From Splendidivirga corallicola (GTDB taxonomy: Bacteria; Bacteroidota; Bacteroidia; Cytophagales; Cyclobacteriaceae): a DNA stretch of 64,000 bases. This document shows positions 35,086-45,509 of the stretch, in pieces. The notes under the pieces were generated by a model. That model had not been told where the DNA came from. It did not search any database and saw nothing but the letters and a program-made list of their open reading frames with translations. Location of the stretch: contig JAUJEA010000007.1 in the NCBI GenBank assembly GCA_030442035.1, forward strand, positions 303,114-367,113, given 5' to 3'. Numbering within the stretch: the stretch's first letter is position 1; each line of letters starts with the position of its first letter. A program made the translations under genes and the position numbers.

Positions 35086-36024
35086 TTAGTTGCCTTTTGC
35101 TTTTTCTCTTTCCCTTCTTTTATCACGCTCTATTTTTTTCTTACTTTTTCCCAACGGACCGAAAAAGTGTTTTGGATTTTCATTAATGTGGATTAACAAA
35201 CTATCTAGATCCATAATTGCTCTGTTTAGATTTACATAGAGTGAATCATCGTTCATTAACTTATCCAGAGTACCCTTGCCATCGTTAAGCTTACTGAGCG
35301 TACTATCCAACTTGCTCATTACAGCACCAAAACTTGCAACAGTCTTGTTCAACTCTAGTTGTGAAAGTGAATCCGCAAAAGTTTTAAACTTAAGTAACAT
35401 GGGCTTGAGTCCATTAGTTTCATCATTCATCGCAGTGGTGAGTGCTGCGAGATTGGCCATACTCTTTTTTATGTTGGCCCTGTTATCACCAAGTGTACCA
35501 TTGAGGTTTCCCGAAAGTGCAGTGAAGCTATCCAGTGCACTATCTAATTTTTGTCTGGTTACATTAAAGCCAATGACCAATGAATCTACTTTTTTCGTGA
35601 TGGGGTCCGTGGTCTTTCGAATGGCCTCTAGGATACTTTCATCTAAAACACCTCTTAAAGTATCCCCACTGTTCAATGGTCGGGAGATATCACCCACGTT
35701 CAGGATGATAGACTTACTACCCAATAAGTCTGTGGCTAATCTGGCGGTGGTAGGATCTCCCAATACGATGTCTTTTCCCACATCCAAAGCAACCAACACT
35801 TCATTTCCTCTTTCCTGCAAAATGCTAATGCTACTTACTCTTCCTACAGCAACACCATTGATCATCACTGGATTCGAAATGGTTAAACCTCCAATGTCCT
35901 GATATAAAGCATAATAGGTATTGGTCCTGGAAAAAAGATCGGCCCCTTTTAGAAAGTTAAATCCTAAATACAAGATCGATCCGGCTACCAGCGCCATGAT
36001 ACCTACCTTAAATTCTTTTGACAT
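35086..36024 (-). CDS. MlaD/MCE family lipid-transport protein
   Basis: Protein of 312 residues with an N-terminal transmembrane anchor (VGIMALVAGSILYLGFNFL, about 7-25). The MCE domain (about 36-115) has YALYQDIGGLTISNPVMING, VAVGRVSSI and LNVGDISRPLNSGD. A long helical segment follows, and the tail is basic (KKKIERDKRREREKAKGN). MCE proteins bind phospholipids in the periplasm and work with an ABC transporter between the membranes. The transporter genes are not adjacent; the divergent lptD at 36.7 kb also serves outer-membrane lipid assembly. Confidence 0.88.
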   Translation of the reverse strand: MSKEFKVGIMALVAGSILYLGFNFLKGADLFSRTNTYYALYQDIGGLTISNPVMINGVAVGRVSSISILQERGNEVLVALDVGKDIVLGDPTTARLATDLLGSKSIILNVGDISRPLNSGDTLRGVLDESILEAIRKTTDPITKKVDSLVIGFNVTRQKLDSALDSFTALSGNLNGTLGDNRANIKKSMANLAALTTAMNDETNGLKPMLLKFKTFADSLSQLELNKTVASFGAVMSKLDSTLSKLNDGKGTLDKLMNDDSLYVNLNRAIMDLDSLLIHINENPKHFFGPLGKSKKKIERDKRREREKAKGN

Positions 36025-36694
36025 TCCTAATTAAAAATTTATTTATTAACTAAATCTTTATCTATCGATTGTTACCGACGCTACATAATCAAGAGCAATA
36101 TAGGGCTGTTTTGAAAGATTGTTGAGGCTTCCCAACGTTTTTTTTGAAATTGATGTGAAATATGAAAAATTCACTTCAAAGGTTCTTTCATAAAATATCA
36201 ATATCCAATGTTCTAGCATGGTTGATTCTTCCACCTCATTTTGCTGAGAAGCTTTATGCATCAATAGGATCCGGCCCTTTCCTAACAAGAAGAATGAGAT
36301 AATTTGAAAGATCATATACTGCAATTTATAAATAATTATTTCTTCTACGGAATTAATACACTTCTCGGCATTGTTTTTGAGTAAAGGCAAAATACGTTTT
36401 GGTAACTTCGAACAAACATGAACACTTAAGGGACACATGATTCCAACGGCTATTAGAATTGTTTTCTTTTTCGATCTTAAAAATGGATTGTATCTCTTGA
36501 AGAGACGAGGTGGTTTGTTAGTTTTTCTTTTGAAGGATTTATTGAAGGGAAATAAAAAGTTAAACGAAAGATACAGGCATTTGGGGGAAATGAGTCCAAT
36601 ATTTTTCACAATATTTCGCTTGTTTGACCCTAAACAGGTAACTTTGCGCAAAGTTGTAAATTTTTACAAAAAACCGAAAAGACTGCAATACAAA
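36025..36694. other. 670-bp intergenic region between mlaD-like and lptD
   Basis: No well supported gene. A minus-strand frame from 36315 to 36058 encodes 85 codons ending SKQPYIALDYVASVTIDR and might be a small gene or remnant. The longer frames on either strand have poor coding character. A TAACTTTG -7-like box lies at 36639-36646 for lptD. Confidence 0.4.
36639..36646 (+). promoter_or_regulatory. Bacteroidota -7 promoter element for lptD
   Basis: TAACTTTG followed by CGCAAAG, matching TAnnTTTG. A CTTG at 36617-36620 is 18 bp upstream as a weak -33 box. It implies that the translation start lies downstream, supporting the TTG at 36695. Confidence 0.4.
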
Positions 36695-39397
36695 TTGAGA
36701 CCTCATTACAGGCTTAATATTTCCCTCTGCTTTCTGTTTTTAATGATGTTTTTCTCTGGAACGGTATTGTCCCAGGAAAACCGTCAACAATCTCAGGATA
36801 CAACTTTGAATATTAACAATCCGCAAGTTCTCCTTGATTCCATACCCACTGCCCCGAATGTCCCCAGTGATTCAGTAAACAATCCTGAGCAAAGCAGTGA
36901 TCTAAAAACCAAGATCGATTATGATGCTAAGGACTCCATTATTAGCGATGTTATTAACCAAAGAGTCTTCTTATACCGCGATGCAATCATTACCTATGGG
37001 GATATCAAACTGGAAGCTTATTATATAGAAATCGATTTCAAAACAAATACAATCATCGCCAGACCGGAAATTGACTCATTGGGAAAACCTGTAAGTAAGC
37101 CTATCTTCACCCAGGGAGCCGATACTTATGAGCTGGATAGCATGCGCTATAATTTTGAAAGTGATAAGGCCATAATATCCGGAGTACTGACACAGCAAGG
37201 TGAAGGGTTTCTATCCGGTGATAAAATCAAAAAAAATCAATACGACGAGCTTTTTATCAACGAGGGTCGGTTTTGCCCATGTGAAGATCCTGAGGCTGGA
37301 ACCTACATAAAATCCAATAGGATCAAGGTCATTCCAAAAAAGAAAATAGTCACCGGGCCATTTCAACTGTATATAGGAGATGTACCAACACCACTCTTTT
37401 TGCCTTTTGGCATGTTTCCAGCACCAAGGGAAAAACATTCAGGCATTGTATTTCCCACCTATGGAGAAGAACGAAGGAGGGGCTTCTTCCTAAAGAATGG
37501 TGGTTACTATTTTGCTATCAGCGAATATATTGATCTGGAATTGCTCGGATCCATATACAGTAAGGGTGGGTATGAGCTGCAGTCTAGTACTTCTTATAAA
37601 AAGAGATATAAGTTTAATGGAAGATTTAATCTTCGCTATAACAAACTAAAAAGTGGAGAAGCTGAGGATTCATTATTTACCAAGGATTTTTGGGTCAACT
37701 GGAGTCATAGTCCTGAAAGTCGTGGTACAGGAAGATTTTCCGCTAGTGTTAATGCAGGAACTTCTACGTTTAACCAGAATGTAGCGCAAAGTGTGGAAAG
37801 AAATATCAGAACCCAATTTAGTTCTAACGTCTCGTATTCCAAAACTTTCAGAGGCACACCCTTTAGCATGGGGATAAGTGCAAGGCATAATCAAAATGTG
37901 GCCACCAAGGTAGTAAACATTACGCTACCTCAATTCAGCTTAAATATGGGCAGGGTAAATCCCTTTAAAAGAAAGGGAAGCTCTGGCAATACCTGGTATG
38001 AAAAAATCAATTTTTCCTATCGCTTTAGTGCCACCAATCAAATATCAAACAACAGGGTTTCAAGCTCCGGTAGTGGTTTTACGGTCGCAAACCCCAATCC
38101 TTTGAATGACAGTATTGTACCGTTCAGTCTGGAGAATGTGGATATCCTGCTGGATCGGGCAAGAATTGGTGGAAAGCATGATATCCCCATATCAACTTCA
38201 TTTAATTTATTTAAGCATTTTACCATTTCACCTAGCATTAATTACTCGGAACTTTGGTATTTAAAAAAGCTTGACTACAGATTCATTCCAGAGGAAAACG
38301 CTGTTAGAGTAGATACAGTCGATGGTTTTACAAGGGCTTCTACTTACAGTTTGAATGCTAGCTTGAGTACAAGTATTTATGGAACCTTTCAGTTGAAGGG
38401 AGAAAGGTTGCAGGCCATCCGGCATACCATCAGGCCTTCTATTGGCTTTAGCTACCGGCCCGATTTCTCCCAGGAGAAATTTGGGTTCTACCAGGAAGTA
38501 CAGACTGATACAACCGAATTAGAAGATGGTACCTTTAGAACGCAATTGTTGTCAAGATATAATGGATTCGTTTTCGGATCACCACCGTTGGGGGAAAGTC
38601 GTTCTTTAAACTTTTCGCTTTCCAATAATGTGGAGGCTAAAGTATTGAACAGGAGGGATACCACAGGGAAAGCTCGTAAGGTTAGTTTATTGGACAATTT
38701 TTCCATGAGTGGCTCTTACAATTTTGTGAGGGATTCCTTTAAATTATCTAATATTTCGCTTTCGGCCAGAACCAGATTGTTTAATAAAAAGCTGGACATC
38801 AGTGCCAATGGTACCCTTAATCCGTATACCAACCGGCTAATAAGCTCAACAGTGAATGAAAATGGAGAAAAGATTATTGTACAACGACGTATAGATGAAA
38901 TCGCATTGTTTCATGGTGAAGGTTTGGGGCAAATAACAAGGGCATCCCTGCGCTTAAGTACAAACCTGAATCCTCAGGCAAGAAAAGGTGATCGGAAAAG
39001 TGACAAGGGCACTGCGGAAGAACTGGAGTTTATCAATGCTAATCCTGATCTCTATGTGGATTTTACGATACCCTGGAGCCTTAGAATTAATTACACCTGG
39101 AATTACTCCAAAGATGGGTTTAAGGAAAAGGTGGTTACACAATCCATGAGTTTTTCAGGGGATTTTAGCTTAACTGATAAATGGAAAATTACTTATAATT
39201 CCGGCTATGACTTCGATAGAAAACAGCTTACCCAAACCAGGCTCGGTATCACAAGGGATTTAAATTGCTGGACCTTTCGATTCGATTGGACACCTTTTGG
39301 ACGTTTTCAATCATTTTCGTTGGATATAAGAGTGAAATCTTCTATACTGTCTGATTTAAAACTAAGCAAAAGAAGAAGCTTCAACGATTTGAGGTAG
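36695..39397 (+). CDS. lptD: LptD-like lipopolysaccharide assembly protein
   Basis: About 900 residues from TTG 36695. Starts at 36437 and 36590 would place a long charged leader before the signal sequence (LRPHYRLNISLCFLFLMMFF, then SGTVLSQ), and a -7 box at 36639 lies inside that leader. An N-terminal OstA/LptA-like domain (IITYGDIKLEAYYIEIDFKT, YNFESDKAIISGVLTQQGEG) is followed by PFGMFPAPREKHSGIVFPTY, the LptD motif, and a beta-barrel to the C-terminus. It inserts lipopolysaccharide in the outer membrane. Cysteine pairs known from E. coli are not obvious. The start codon is the uncertain part. Confidence 0.85.
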   Translation: MRPHYRLNISLCFLFLMMFFSGTVLSQENRQQSQDTTLNINNPQVLLDSIPTAPNVPSDSVNNPEQSSDLKTKIDYDAKDSIISDVINQRVFLYRDAIITYGDIKLEAYYIEIDFKTNTIIARPEIDSLGKPVSKPIFTQGADTYELDSMRYNFESDKAIISGVLTQQGEGFLSGDKIKKNQYDELFINEGRFCPCEDPEAGTYIKSNRIKVIPKKKIVTGPFQLYIGDVPTPLFLPFGMFPAPREKHSGIVFPTYGEERRRGFFLKNGGYYFAISEYIDLELLGSIYSKGGYELQSSTSYKKRYKFNGRFNLRYNKLKSGEAEDSLFTKDFWVNWSHSPESRGTGRFSASVNAGTSTFNQNVAQSVERNIRTQFSSNVSYSKTFRGTPFSMGISARHNQNVATKVVNITLPQFSLNMGRVNPFKRKGSSGNTWYEKINFSYRFSATNQISNNRVSSSGSGFTVANPNPLNDSIVPFSLENVDILLDRARIGGKHDIPISTSFNLFKHFTISPSINYSELWYLKKLDYRFIPEENAVRVDTVDGFTRASTYSLNASLSTSIYGTFQLKGERLQAIRHTIRPSIGFSYRPDFSQEKFGFYQEVQTDTTELEDGTFRTQLLSRYNGFVFGSPPLGESRSLNFSLSNNVEAKVLNRRDTTGKARKVSLLDNFSMSGSYNFVRDSFKLSNISLSARTRLFNKKLDISANGTLNPYTNRLISSTVNENGEKIIVQRRIDEIALFHGEGLGQITRASLRLSTNLNPQARKGDRKSDKGTAEELEFINANPDLYVDFTIPWSLRINYTWNYSKDGFKEKVVTQSMSFSGDFSLTDKWKITYNSGYDFDRKQLTQTRLGITRDLNCWTFRFDWTPFGRFQSFSLDIRVKSSILSDLKLSKRRSFNDLR

Positions 39398-39428
39398 ATA
39401 CTCCACTGATAATTCAACGTTGAAGTCA

Positions 39429-40064
39429 TCACTTTTTACAAGAACCTTCCTTAAGAATTTTTTTCATTCCTTTCACTAAGGCCTTTTTTAAGGAAGAATC
39501 TCCGGATGTATTGTCAAATTCGTGACCCTCAACCTCAAAATTGTTCTCAGTAACTTTAACATCGAGTGTCTTCAGAAACTTTTGGTATTTCAGATCCACA
39601 ATATGGAAAGTAAGCTTTGCCCCGGAACCGTAATCCTCATTCAACGTTGTAATACCTGATTTGCTGTCATATTCACTGGAACTTGAAACTACCTTATTAG
39701 AATAGGTGTCGGCAATTGAGAATACTATTAAGTAATCGGTTTGTGCTATATCAAAGATTTTTTGATATAGCATTGTGTCCACCTGATCAATATTATCAAG
39801 ATTTAGTTTTTCTTTTTTGAACAATGTTTGGAAATTTTCCAAATGGTGGAGCTTTATTTCACATTCCAGAAATGCATTGAATAGCCAAATCTTAAAATCT
39901 TCTATAATTATACTTTGACCCTGTTGGCGTATCTGGCCAAAAGTTACGCTCTCTCCTTTTTTGAAGTGAGGACCTATGGAAAATTTGTTTTTATAATCTG
40001 TAGAAGTGACCACACACGAAACAACTACAAACAAAAATGGCAGGAAGATCAGGACTTTTTTCAT
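39429..40064 (-). CDS. lipoprotein of unknown function
   Basis: Protein of 211 residues with a lipoprotein signal MKKVLIFLPFLFVVVSC (Cys17). The mature part has strands and helices such as GQIRQQGQSIIIEDFKIWLF and TDYLIVFSIADTYSNKVVSS, resembling small TolB- or lipoprotein-like stress proteins. I do not recognise the family. It lies between convergent lptD (31 bp) and lysS on the same strand. Confidence 0.7.
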   Translation of the reverse strand: MKKVLIFLPFLFVVVSCVVTSTDYKNKFSIGPHFKKGESVTFGQIRQQGQSIIIEDFKIWLFNAFLECEIKLHHLENFQTLFKKEKLNLDNIDQVDTMLYQKIFDIAQTDYLIVFSIADTYSNKVVSSSSEYDSKSGITTLNEDYGSGAKLTFHIVDLKYQKFLKTLDVKVTENNFEVEGHEFDNTSGDSSLKKALVKGMKKILKEGSCKK

Positions 40065-40187
40065 AATAAATCTACTTTATAATGATTTCCGAATCTCAAA
40101 AACTATGCAAAACCTCTATGACTATATCAAAAACAAAAAAACCTTGGCATTATTGTAAAGGGCTTTTTTCTAACAAGTGCAAATCTC

Positions 40188-41918
40188 TTATGATAACCAT
40201 CCCTGAACTTCCTCAAGGCTTGGGTTTTTCACTTCCTTCAGCTTTAATTTCTTCCTCATGCCACAAACATCATTGAATAGTTTGTTCGGCTCCAGTTTCT
40301 TCAGGTCTTCAATTGTGAGAAGTCCCAGTTTTTGAATAATTGGAACCAATTCTTCCCTGATGCCAATTCGTGTATAGTCTTCCACCGAAGCATATTGAAC
40401 TTTTTTCTCAGGTTTCATCTGAGGAAAGAAAATCACATCCTGAATGGAGTTGGAGTTGGTCATGATCATGGTAAGCCTGTCAATTCCAACACCCAAGCCA
40501 GCAGTTGGAGGCATACCATATTCAAGAGCTCTGAGAAAATCCTCATCCAATGTCATGGCCTCTTCGTCCCCTCTTTTGCCAAGCTCCAATTGTTCTTCAA
40601 ACCTTTGCCTTTGATCAATAGGGTCATTTAACTCAGAAAATGCGTTACATATTTCTTTACCATTGCATATCGCTTCAAATCTTTCAACAAGTCCTTTCTT
40701 GGTTCGATGTTTCTTGGCCAAAGGTGACATTTCAACGGGATAATCAGTGATGAAAGTAGGCTGTATCAAGTTGCCTTCACATTTTTCACCAAAGATCTCA
40801 TCAATAAGTTTACCCTTACCCATTGTTTCATCAACGGGAACTTCCAATTTCTTACAAATGGCTCTTAATTCCGGCTCATCCATATTGGAAATATCGATGC
40901 CGGTATAATGTTCAATAGCCTCGAACATAGTATATCTCTTCCATGGACGTTGAAAATTAATGATGTTATCTCCTACCTGCACCTCGGTAGTATCATGAAG
41001 ATCCAAGGCGATTTTCTCTACCATTTCTTCCACAAGATCCATCATCCAATTATAATCCTTGTAGGCCACGTATAGCTCGACTTGAGTAAATTCAGGATTA
41101 TGAAAACGAGACATACCCTCATTTCTGAAGTCCTTGGCAAACTCATAAACACCATCGAATCCTCCTACTATCAATCTTTTCAGATAGAGCTCATTGGCAA
41201 TACGCAAATAAAGCGTCATGTCCAGCGTATTGTGATGTGTTTTGAAAGGTCTCGCGCTTGCTCCTCCATACAAGGGTTGTAAAACCGGTGTCTCAACTTC
41301 CAAATAACCCTTTTCATTTAAAAAGTTTCTGATCGAGCTGACTAATTGTGTTCGTTGTATGAATGTCTCCCTCACATCCGGATTAACCACCATATCGGCA
41401 TAACGCTGGCGGTATCTTTGTTCAGGATCAGTAAAGGCATCATAAATTTTTACATTGCCGTCATCATCAGTCACTTTTTTGGGAATTGGGAGCGGCTTGA
41501 GCGATTTAGCCAATAATGTCAGGTCAGTTACATGGATCGATATTTCCCCAACCTGTGTTGTAAAAACATATCCCTTAACACCAATGATATCCCCAATGTC
41601 CATTTTTTTCTTAAACACTGTATTATAGAGTGTTTTATCTTCATCCGGACAAAGGTCATCCCTTCTTAAATAAATCTGGATCCTCCCTTTTTCATCCTGA
41701 ATCTCTGCAAATGATGCTGATCCCTGGATACGACGGCTCATTAAGCGTCCTGCAATTGAGATATTTTTGTAATCCGTCTTTCTTTTTTCATAGTTCGTCA
41801 AAATGTCCTCTGTAGTCACATTCACAACAAAATTTTCGGACGGATAGGGATCGATTCCCAAGTTCATTAAATCCTCTCTTGCTTGTCTTCTTTGGATTTC
41901 CTGTTCGCTTAAATGCAT
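40188..41918 (-). CDS. lysS: lysyl-tRNA synthetase (class II)
   Basis: Protein of 576 residues. It has the anticodon-binding OB domain ([20 protein letters not shown]), motif 2 [20 protein letters not shown] and motif 3 [13 protein letters not shown]. It has a C-terminal extension of about 70 residues ([20 protein letters not shown] onward) of the kind found in Bacteroidota LysRS. It charges tRNA-Lys. A minus-strand TATTTTTG element at 41947-41940 serves as a possible -7 box. Confidence 0.97.
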   Translation of the reverse strand: MHLSEQEIQRRQAREDLMNLGIDPYPSENFVVNVTTEDILTNYEKRKTDYKNISIAGRLMSRRIQGSASFAEIQDEKGRIQIYLRRDDLCPDEDKTLYNTVFKKKMDIGDIIGVKGYVFTTQVGEISIHVTDLTLLAKSLKPLPIPKKVTDDDGNVKIYDAFTDPEQRYRQRYADMVVNPDVRETFIQRTQLVSSIRNFLNEKGYLEVETPVLQPLYGGASARPFKTHHNTLDMTLYLRIANELYLKRLIVGGFDGVYEFAKDFRNEGMSRFHNPEFTQVELYVAYKDYNWMMDLVEEMVEKIALDLHDTTEVQVGDNIINFQRPWKRYTMFEAIEHYTGIDISNMDEPELRAICKKLEVPVDETMGKGKLIDEIFGEKCEGNLIQPTFITDYPVEMSPLAKKHRTKKGLVERFEAICNGKEICNAFSELNDPIDQRQRFEEQLELGKRGDEEAMTLDEDFLRALEYGMPPTAGLGVGIDRLTMIMTNSNSIQDVIFFPQMKPEKKVQYASVEDYTRIGIREELVPIIQKLGLLTIEDLKKLEPNKLFNDVCGMRKKLKLKEVKNPSLEEVQGWLS

Positions 41919-42203
41919 ATCGTATCAAATTTTGAAGTGCAAAAATAAACAAGTTAATTTTATTAGTTAAGGTTTTAATAAAAATTGCTGAGAGGTTGGA
42001 TGTGTTATGATAATCAGCATTTTATTAGCTTAAATGATGTTTTGATACACATTTTAGCATGAATGTAAGTTAAAGAACAACTTAATTATAATAAAGAGAG
42101 CGTTCTTTTCGTCCTTTGAATTAAGGGAACCACATTTGTCGGCCATCTTTTTTATAAGAATAATAAATGTTGTTTACGTTGTAATAGTTAGATTTGTATT
42201 TCA

Positions 42204-42234
42204 TTTGAGCCAATTATAATATTGGTTATCTTTA
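42204..42234 (+). promoter_or_regulatory. Bacteroidota sigma-A promoter for tatA operon
   Basis: TTTG (42204-42207), exactly 19 bp, then TATCTTTA (42227-42234), fitting TTTG-N19-TAnnTTTG except the final base. It lies 28 bp upstream of the tatA ATG and is the best promoter match I found. Confidence 0.65.
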
Positions 42235-42261
42235 CAACACCATTAACAAAATTAAACAGAT

Positions 42262-42462
42262 ATGCAACCGATTTTAGCATTTAGCTTGCCAGGAGGGCCG
42301 GAATGGTTATTAATTATTCTGTTTGTCATAATTTTCTTTGGCGCTAAAAAAATCCCTGAATTAGCGCGAGGCTTAGGGAAGGGAATTCGAGAGTTTAAAG
42401 ATGCCACAAAGGAAGTTAAGGAGGAAATAGAAGAAGGAGAAAAGGCCGTTAAAGAAAAATAG
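42262..42462 (+). CDS. tatA: twin-arginine translocase subunit TatA
   Basis: Protein of 66 residues. A short N-terminal hydrophobic helix (GGPEWLLIILFVIIFFGAKK) is followed by the hinge and amphipathic helix KIPELARGLGKGIREFKDAT and a charged tail. This is the TatA/E pattern. TatA forms the pore for folded proteins with TatC, which is not in the window. A good promoter lies upstream. The stop is 5 bp before the gatA TTG start. Confidence 0.93.
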   Translation: MQPILAFSLPGGPEWLLIILFVIIFFGAKKIPELARGLGKGIREFKDATKEVKEEIEEGEKAVKEK

Positions 42463-42467
42463 GAAAC

Positions 42468-43892
42468 TTGAAGAATTATCTTTCTCTTGGGGAAATAAGT
42501 GAAGATCTGGAAAAAGGAGTCATCTCTTGTACTTCCCTTGTTGACTATTATCTTGATAACATTCGAAAAAAAACTCACCTCAATGTTTTCCTTGAAGTCT
42601 ACGACAAGGAAGCAAAGGAGAGCGCACGGCTTATCGATCAGAAAATTGCTAACGGAACAGCCGGTAAATTAGCCGGCCTGGTTGTTGGTGTGAAGGATGT
42701 ATTATGTTACAAAGACCATAACCTTCAGGCAGGAAGCAAAATTCTGGATAAATTTCAATCACAATTCAACGGAACAGCCATCCAGCGATTGTTGGATGAA
42801 GATGCTATTATCATAGGCAGACAGAATTGTGATGAATTTGCTATGGGTTCTTCTAATGAAAACTCCGCATTCGGTCCGGTATTAAATGAAGCGGACAATG
42901 ATCGGGTCCCCGGAGGTTCCTCGGGCGGATCGGCGGTTGCTGTTCAAGCCGACCTATGTCAGGTCTCACTCGGATCTGATACAGGTGGATCTGTTCGGCA
43001 ACCTGCAGCTTTTTGTGGAGTCATTGGTATGAAACCCACCTACTCGCGCATATCAAGGCACGGATTGATAGCATATGCCTCTTCCTTTGATGTTATTGGA
43101 ATATTCTCTAAGAGTATTGAAGATAATGCGTTGGTATTGGAGATAATAGCTGGTAAAGATGACTTTGACAGCACTGCAAGTCAAAAGGAGGTGGATACCT
43201 ATAGCGATGATTTGTCCTCTGAAAGAAAACTGAAGATTGCCTACATTGAGGAAACCTTAAGTCACGAAGGACTGGATGAGGCTATTAAGGATAGAACAAA
43301 AGATAAAATAACCTTCCTTAGGAATGAAGGACACATTGTGGAGCCGGTTAATTTCCCGTTGCTCGAGTATGCGCTTCCTACCTACTATATACTAACCGCA
43401 GCTGAAGCCAGTTCAAACCTGTCAAGATTTGACGGAGTGAAATATGGCTATAGAAGTAAAAATGGCGACAACCTGGAGTCTATGTATAAAAAGAGCCGGT
43501 CAGAAGCTTTCGGAGAGGAAGTAAAACGCCGGATCATGTTGGGAACTTTTATACTCAGTGCCAGCTATTATGATGCCTATTATACAAAGGCCCAAAAAGT
43601 AAGAAGACTAATTAAAGAATCTACCCAAAAGTTATTATCCGAATACGACTTTATCATACTACCTACAACACCTACTACCGCCTTTAAACTCGCTGAACAT
43701 ACTAGCAATCCATTGGAGATGTATCTTGCTGATTTGTATACGGTACAAGCTTCAGTGTCAGGTACACCTGCCATATCAGTTCCTAATGGAACAGATAGCA
43801 ATGGATTGCCGATAGGGCTTCAAATCATGACTAATGATTTTAAGGAAAAAGAGCTCTATTCATTTTCAAAGTATTTGTTGAGCAGTAATTAG
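42468..43892 (+). CDS. gatA: Asp/Glu-tRNA amidotransferase subunit A
   Basis: Protein of 474 residues from the TTG start at 42468, 5 bp after the tatA stop; an ATG would remove the conserved start. The amidase-signature triad is complete: Lys76 (GVKDV), Ser151 (PGGSSGGSA) and Ser175 (GSDTGGSVRQPA), at the spacing known for GatA. It forms Gln-tRNA or Asn-tRNA with GatB and GatC. Those subunits are absent here. Followed 15 bp later by the transglycosylase gene. Confidence 0.93.
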   Translation: MKNYLSLGEISEDLEKGVISCTSLVDYYLDNIRKKTHLNVFLEVYDKEAKESARLIDQKIANGTAGKLAGLVVGVKDVLCYKDHNLQAGSKILDKFQSQFNGTAIQRLLDEDAIIIGRQNCDEFAMGSSNENSAFGPVLNEADNDRVPGGSSGGSAVAVQADLCQVSLGSDTGGSVRQPAAFCGVIGMKPTYSRISRHGLIAYASSFDVIGIFSKSIEDNALVLEIIAGKDDFDSTASQKEVDTYSDDLSSERKLKIAYIEETLSHEGLDEAIKDRTKDKITFLRNEGHIVEPVNFPLLEYALPTYYILTAAEASSNLSRFDGVKYGYRSKNGDNLESMYKKSRSEAFGEEVKRRIMLGTFILSASYYDAYYTKAQKVRRLIKESTQKLLSEYDFIILPTTPTTAFKLAEHTSNPLEMYLADLYTVQASVSGTPAISVPNGTDSNGLPIGLQIMTNDFKEKELYSFSKYLLSSN

Positions 43893-43906
43893 ATTTTTAT
43901 CATTCT

Positions 43907-45310
43907 ATGAGAAAAGGCATAAAAGAGACTGGTATACTATTAATCATATTCTTATTGTTTTTCAACCTGACCCCCGGATGGTCAATACAGCATCCCTTGG
44001 ATACATTAGAAAAACAGGAAGAGGCACAAAATGTATTCGAAACTGAATACATACCTGATACTCCATACGATTTGCTACAGGATCGTTTAAGCTGTATAGA
44101 AGGGGAGATACCCCTGCATCTAAATACAAGGGTAAAGGCCTTCATTGATTATTTCTGTATAAAGGATCGAGACTACAGCCGGGCCATGCTTGAAAAGAAG
44201 AATCTTTATTTCCCCCTTTTTGAAAAATACCTTAGAAAGTACGATCTGCCGCAGGAATTAAAATACTTATCTATTATAGAATCCGGCCTGAATCCAAGAG
44301 CACTGTCGCGAGTAGGGGCAGGTGGCTTATGGCAGTTTATGCCCAGAACGGCCAGGCAGGATTACAAGATGAAGTTGGATTGGTATATCGACGAGCGGTT
44401 TGATCCCGAAAAATCAACCGAAGCAGCTTGTCGTTACTTAAAGTTCTTATATAATTATTTTGGTGACTGGGAACTTGCACTCGCGGCCTATAACACCGGA
44501 CCTGGCAATGTAAGAAGAGCTTTAAGAAGATCAGGATATAAGAAAACATTTTGGGAAGCTTACAGATACTTCCCTCGGGACACGAGATCCTATGTTCCGC
44601 AGTTCGTAGCCATTATGTATACCATGGAGTATGCGGATGAACATAATCTTAGTGTGGATTATCCATTGTACCCAATGGAAACGGATACTATCTCAATTAG
44701 TCACTACTTGGATCTTAAAACTTTTGCTGAATTAACGGATATATGTTTTGATGACCTAACCGATTTGAACCCCGAACTTAAAAGGGCTGCTGTTCCCGAT
44801 TATGTTAGAAACTATGGTTTAAAAATACCCGCTGATAAATATGAATTTATCAGGGAGAACCGGAGTTTTATATTGGATTCGGCAAGTAAAAAAGGGAAGG
44901 AAGCGTTGGAGCTGATTGCAAAAAACAGTGTAGGCAGTACTTATGGCCGTACAAAAATTATCTACAAAGTGAAAAGCGGGGATGTTATAGGAACAATCGC
45001 TGAAAGATATAAGGTTAGAACTTCTGATATCAGAACCTGGAATAATATCAGAAGGAATATCATAAGAGTGGATCAAAAACTGGAGCTATGGGTAAAAGCG
45101 GATGTCTTGAAAAATGTGAACAACAGACCTGTGGCAAGCCAGAAGAAAATTCAGATACCACCGAATGCAAAAACCTATCTTGTTCAACCTGGTGATACAC
45201 TTTGGGATATCTCAAGAAAATACAAAGACCTTTCTATAGAAAAGATAAAAAAACTAAACAATCTCAGATCCAACAAAATAAAACCAGGGCAAACATTAGT
45301 TGTTGGATAG
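43907..45310 (+). CDS. MltD-like membrane-bound lytic transglycosylase with two LysM
   Basis: Protein of 467 residues with a signal anchor (GILLIIFLLFFNLTPGWS). The SLT domain has catalytic Glu125 in LSIIESGLNPRALSRVGAGG, then LWQFMPRTARQ and AAYNTGPGNVRRALRRSGY. Two LysM modules follow: YKVKSGDVIGTIAERYKVRT (about 352-396) and YLVQPGDTLWDISRKYKD (about 423-466). It cleaves glycan strands with 1,6-anhydro product formation. It is 15 bp from gatA and probably co-transcribed. Confidence 0.92.
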   Translation: MRKGIKETGILLIIFLLFFNLTPGWSIQHPLDTLEKQEEAQNVFETEYIPDTPYDLLQDRLSCIEGEIPLHLNTRVKAFIDYFCIKDRDYSRAMLEKKNLYFPLFEKYLRKYDLPQELKYLSIIESGLNPRALSRVGAGGLWQFMPRTARQDYKMKLDWYIDERFDPEKSTEAACRYLKFLYNYFGDWELALAAYNTGPGNVRRALRRSGYKKTFWEAYRYFPRDTRSYVPQFVAIMYTMEYADEHNLSVDYPLYPMETDTISISHYLDLKTFAELTDICFDDLTDLNPELKRAAVPDYVRNYGLKIPADKYEFIRENRSFILDSASKKGKEALELIAKNSVGSTYGRTKIIYKVKSGDVIGTIAERYKVRTSDIRTWNNIRRNIIRVDQKLELWVKADVLKNVNNRPVASQKKIQIPPNAKTYLVQPGDTLWDISRKYKDLSIEKIKKLNNLRSNKIKPGQTLVVG

Positions 45311-45509
45311 CTTGAGAACCGCTTTCCTTAATAAAATAAATACACCGAATATTGCTGGTCACTTGACTGAAAACTGTTCCAATCATGTTAATGCTAAAAG
45401 TATTGTGTCTTTTCCATAGGCATGGTATTATGTATTAAAGGAAATAATTGTTTGCAATTATTCTCAAAGTTTAATCATTTGTTGAGAAATATATATATTG
45501 AAGGCCGAT

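Noticed and set aside
36058..36651. Minus-strand frame of 197 codons upstream of mlaD-like gene
   Set aside because: The first half has poor coding character and overlaps the lptD leader and promoter. Only the last 85 codons look possible, and they are noted as uncertain.
41919..42203. tRNA or riboswitch in the gap before tatA
   Set aside because: No cloverleaf or conserved riboswitch core can be folded by eye. Only the promoter at 42204-42234 is supported.
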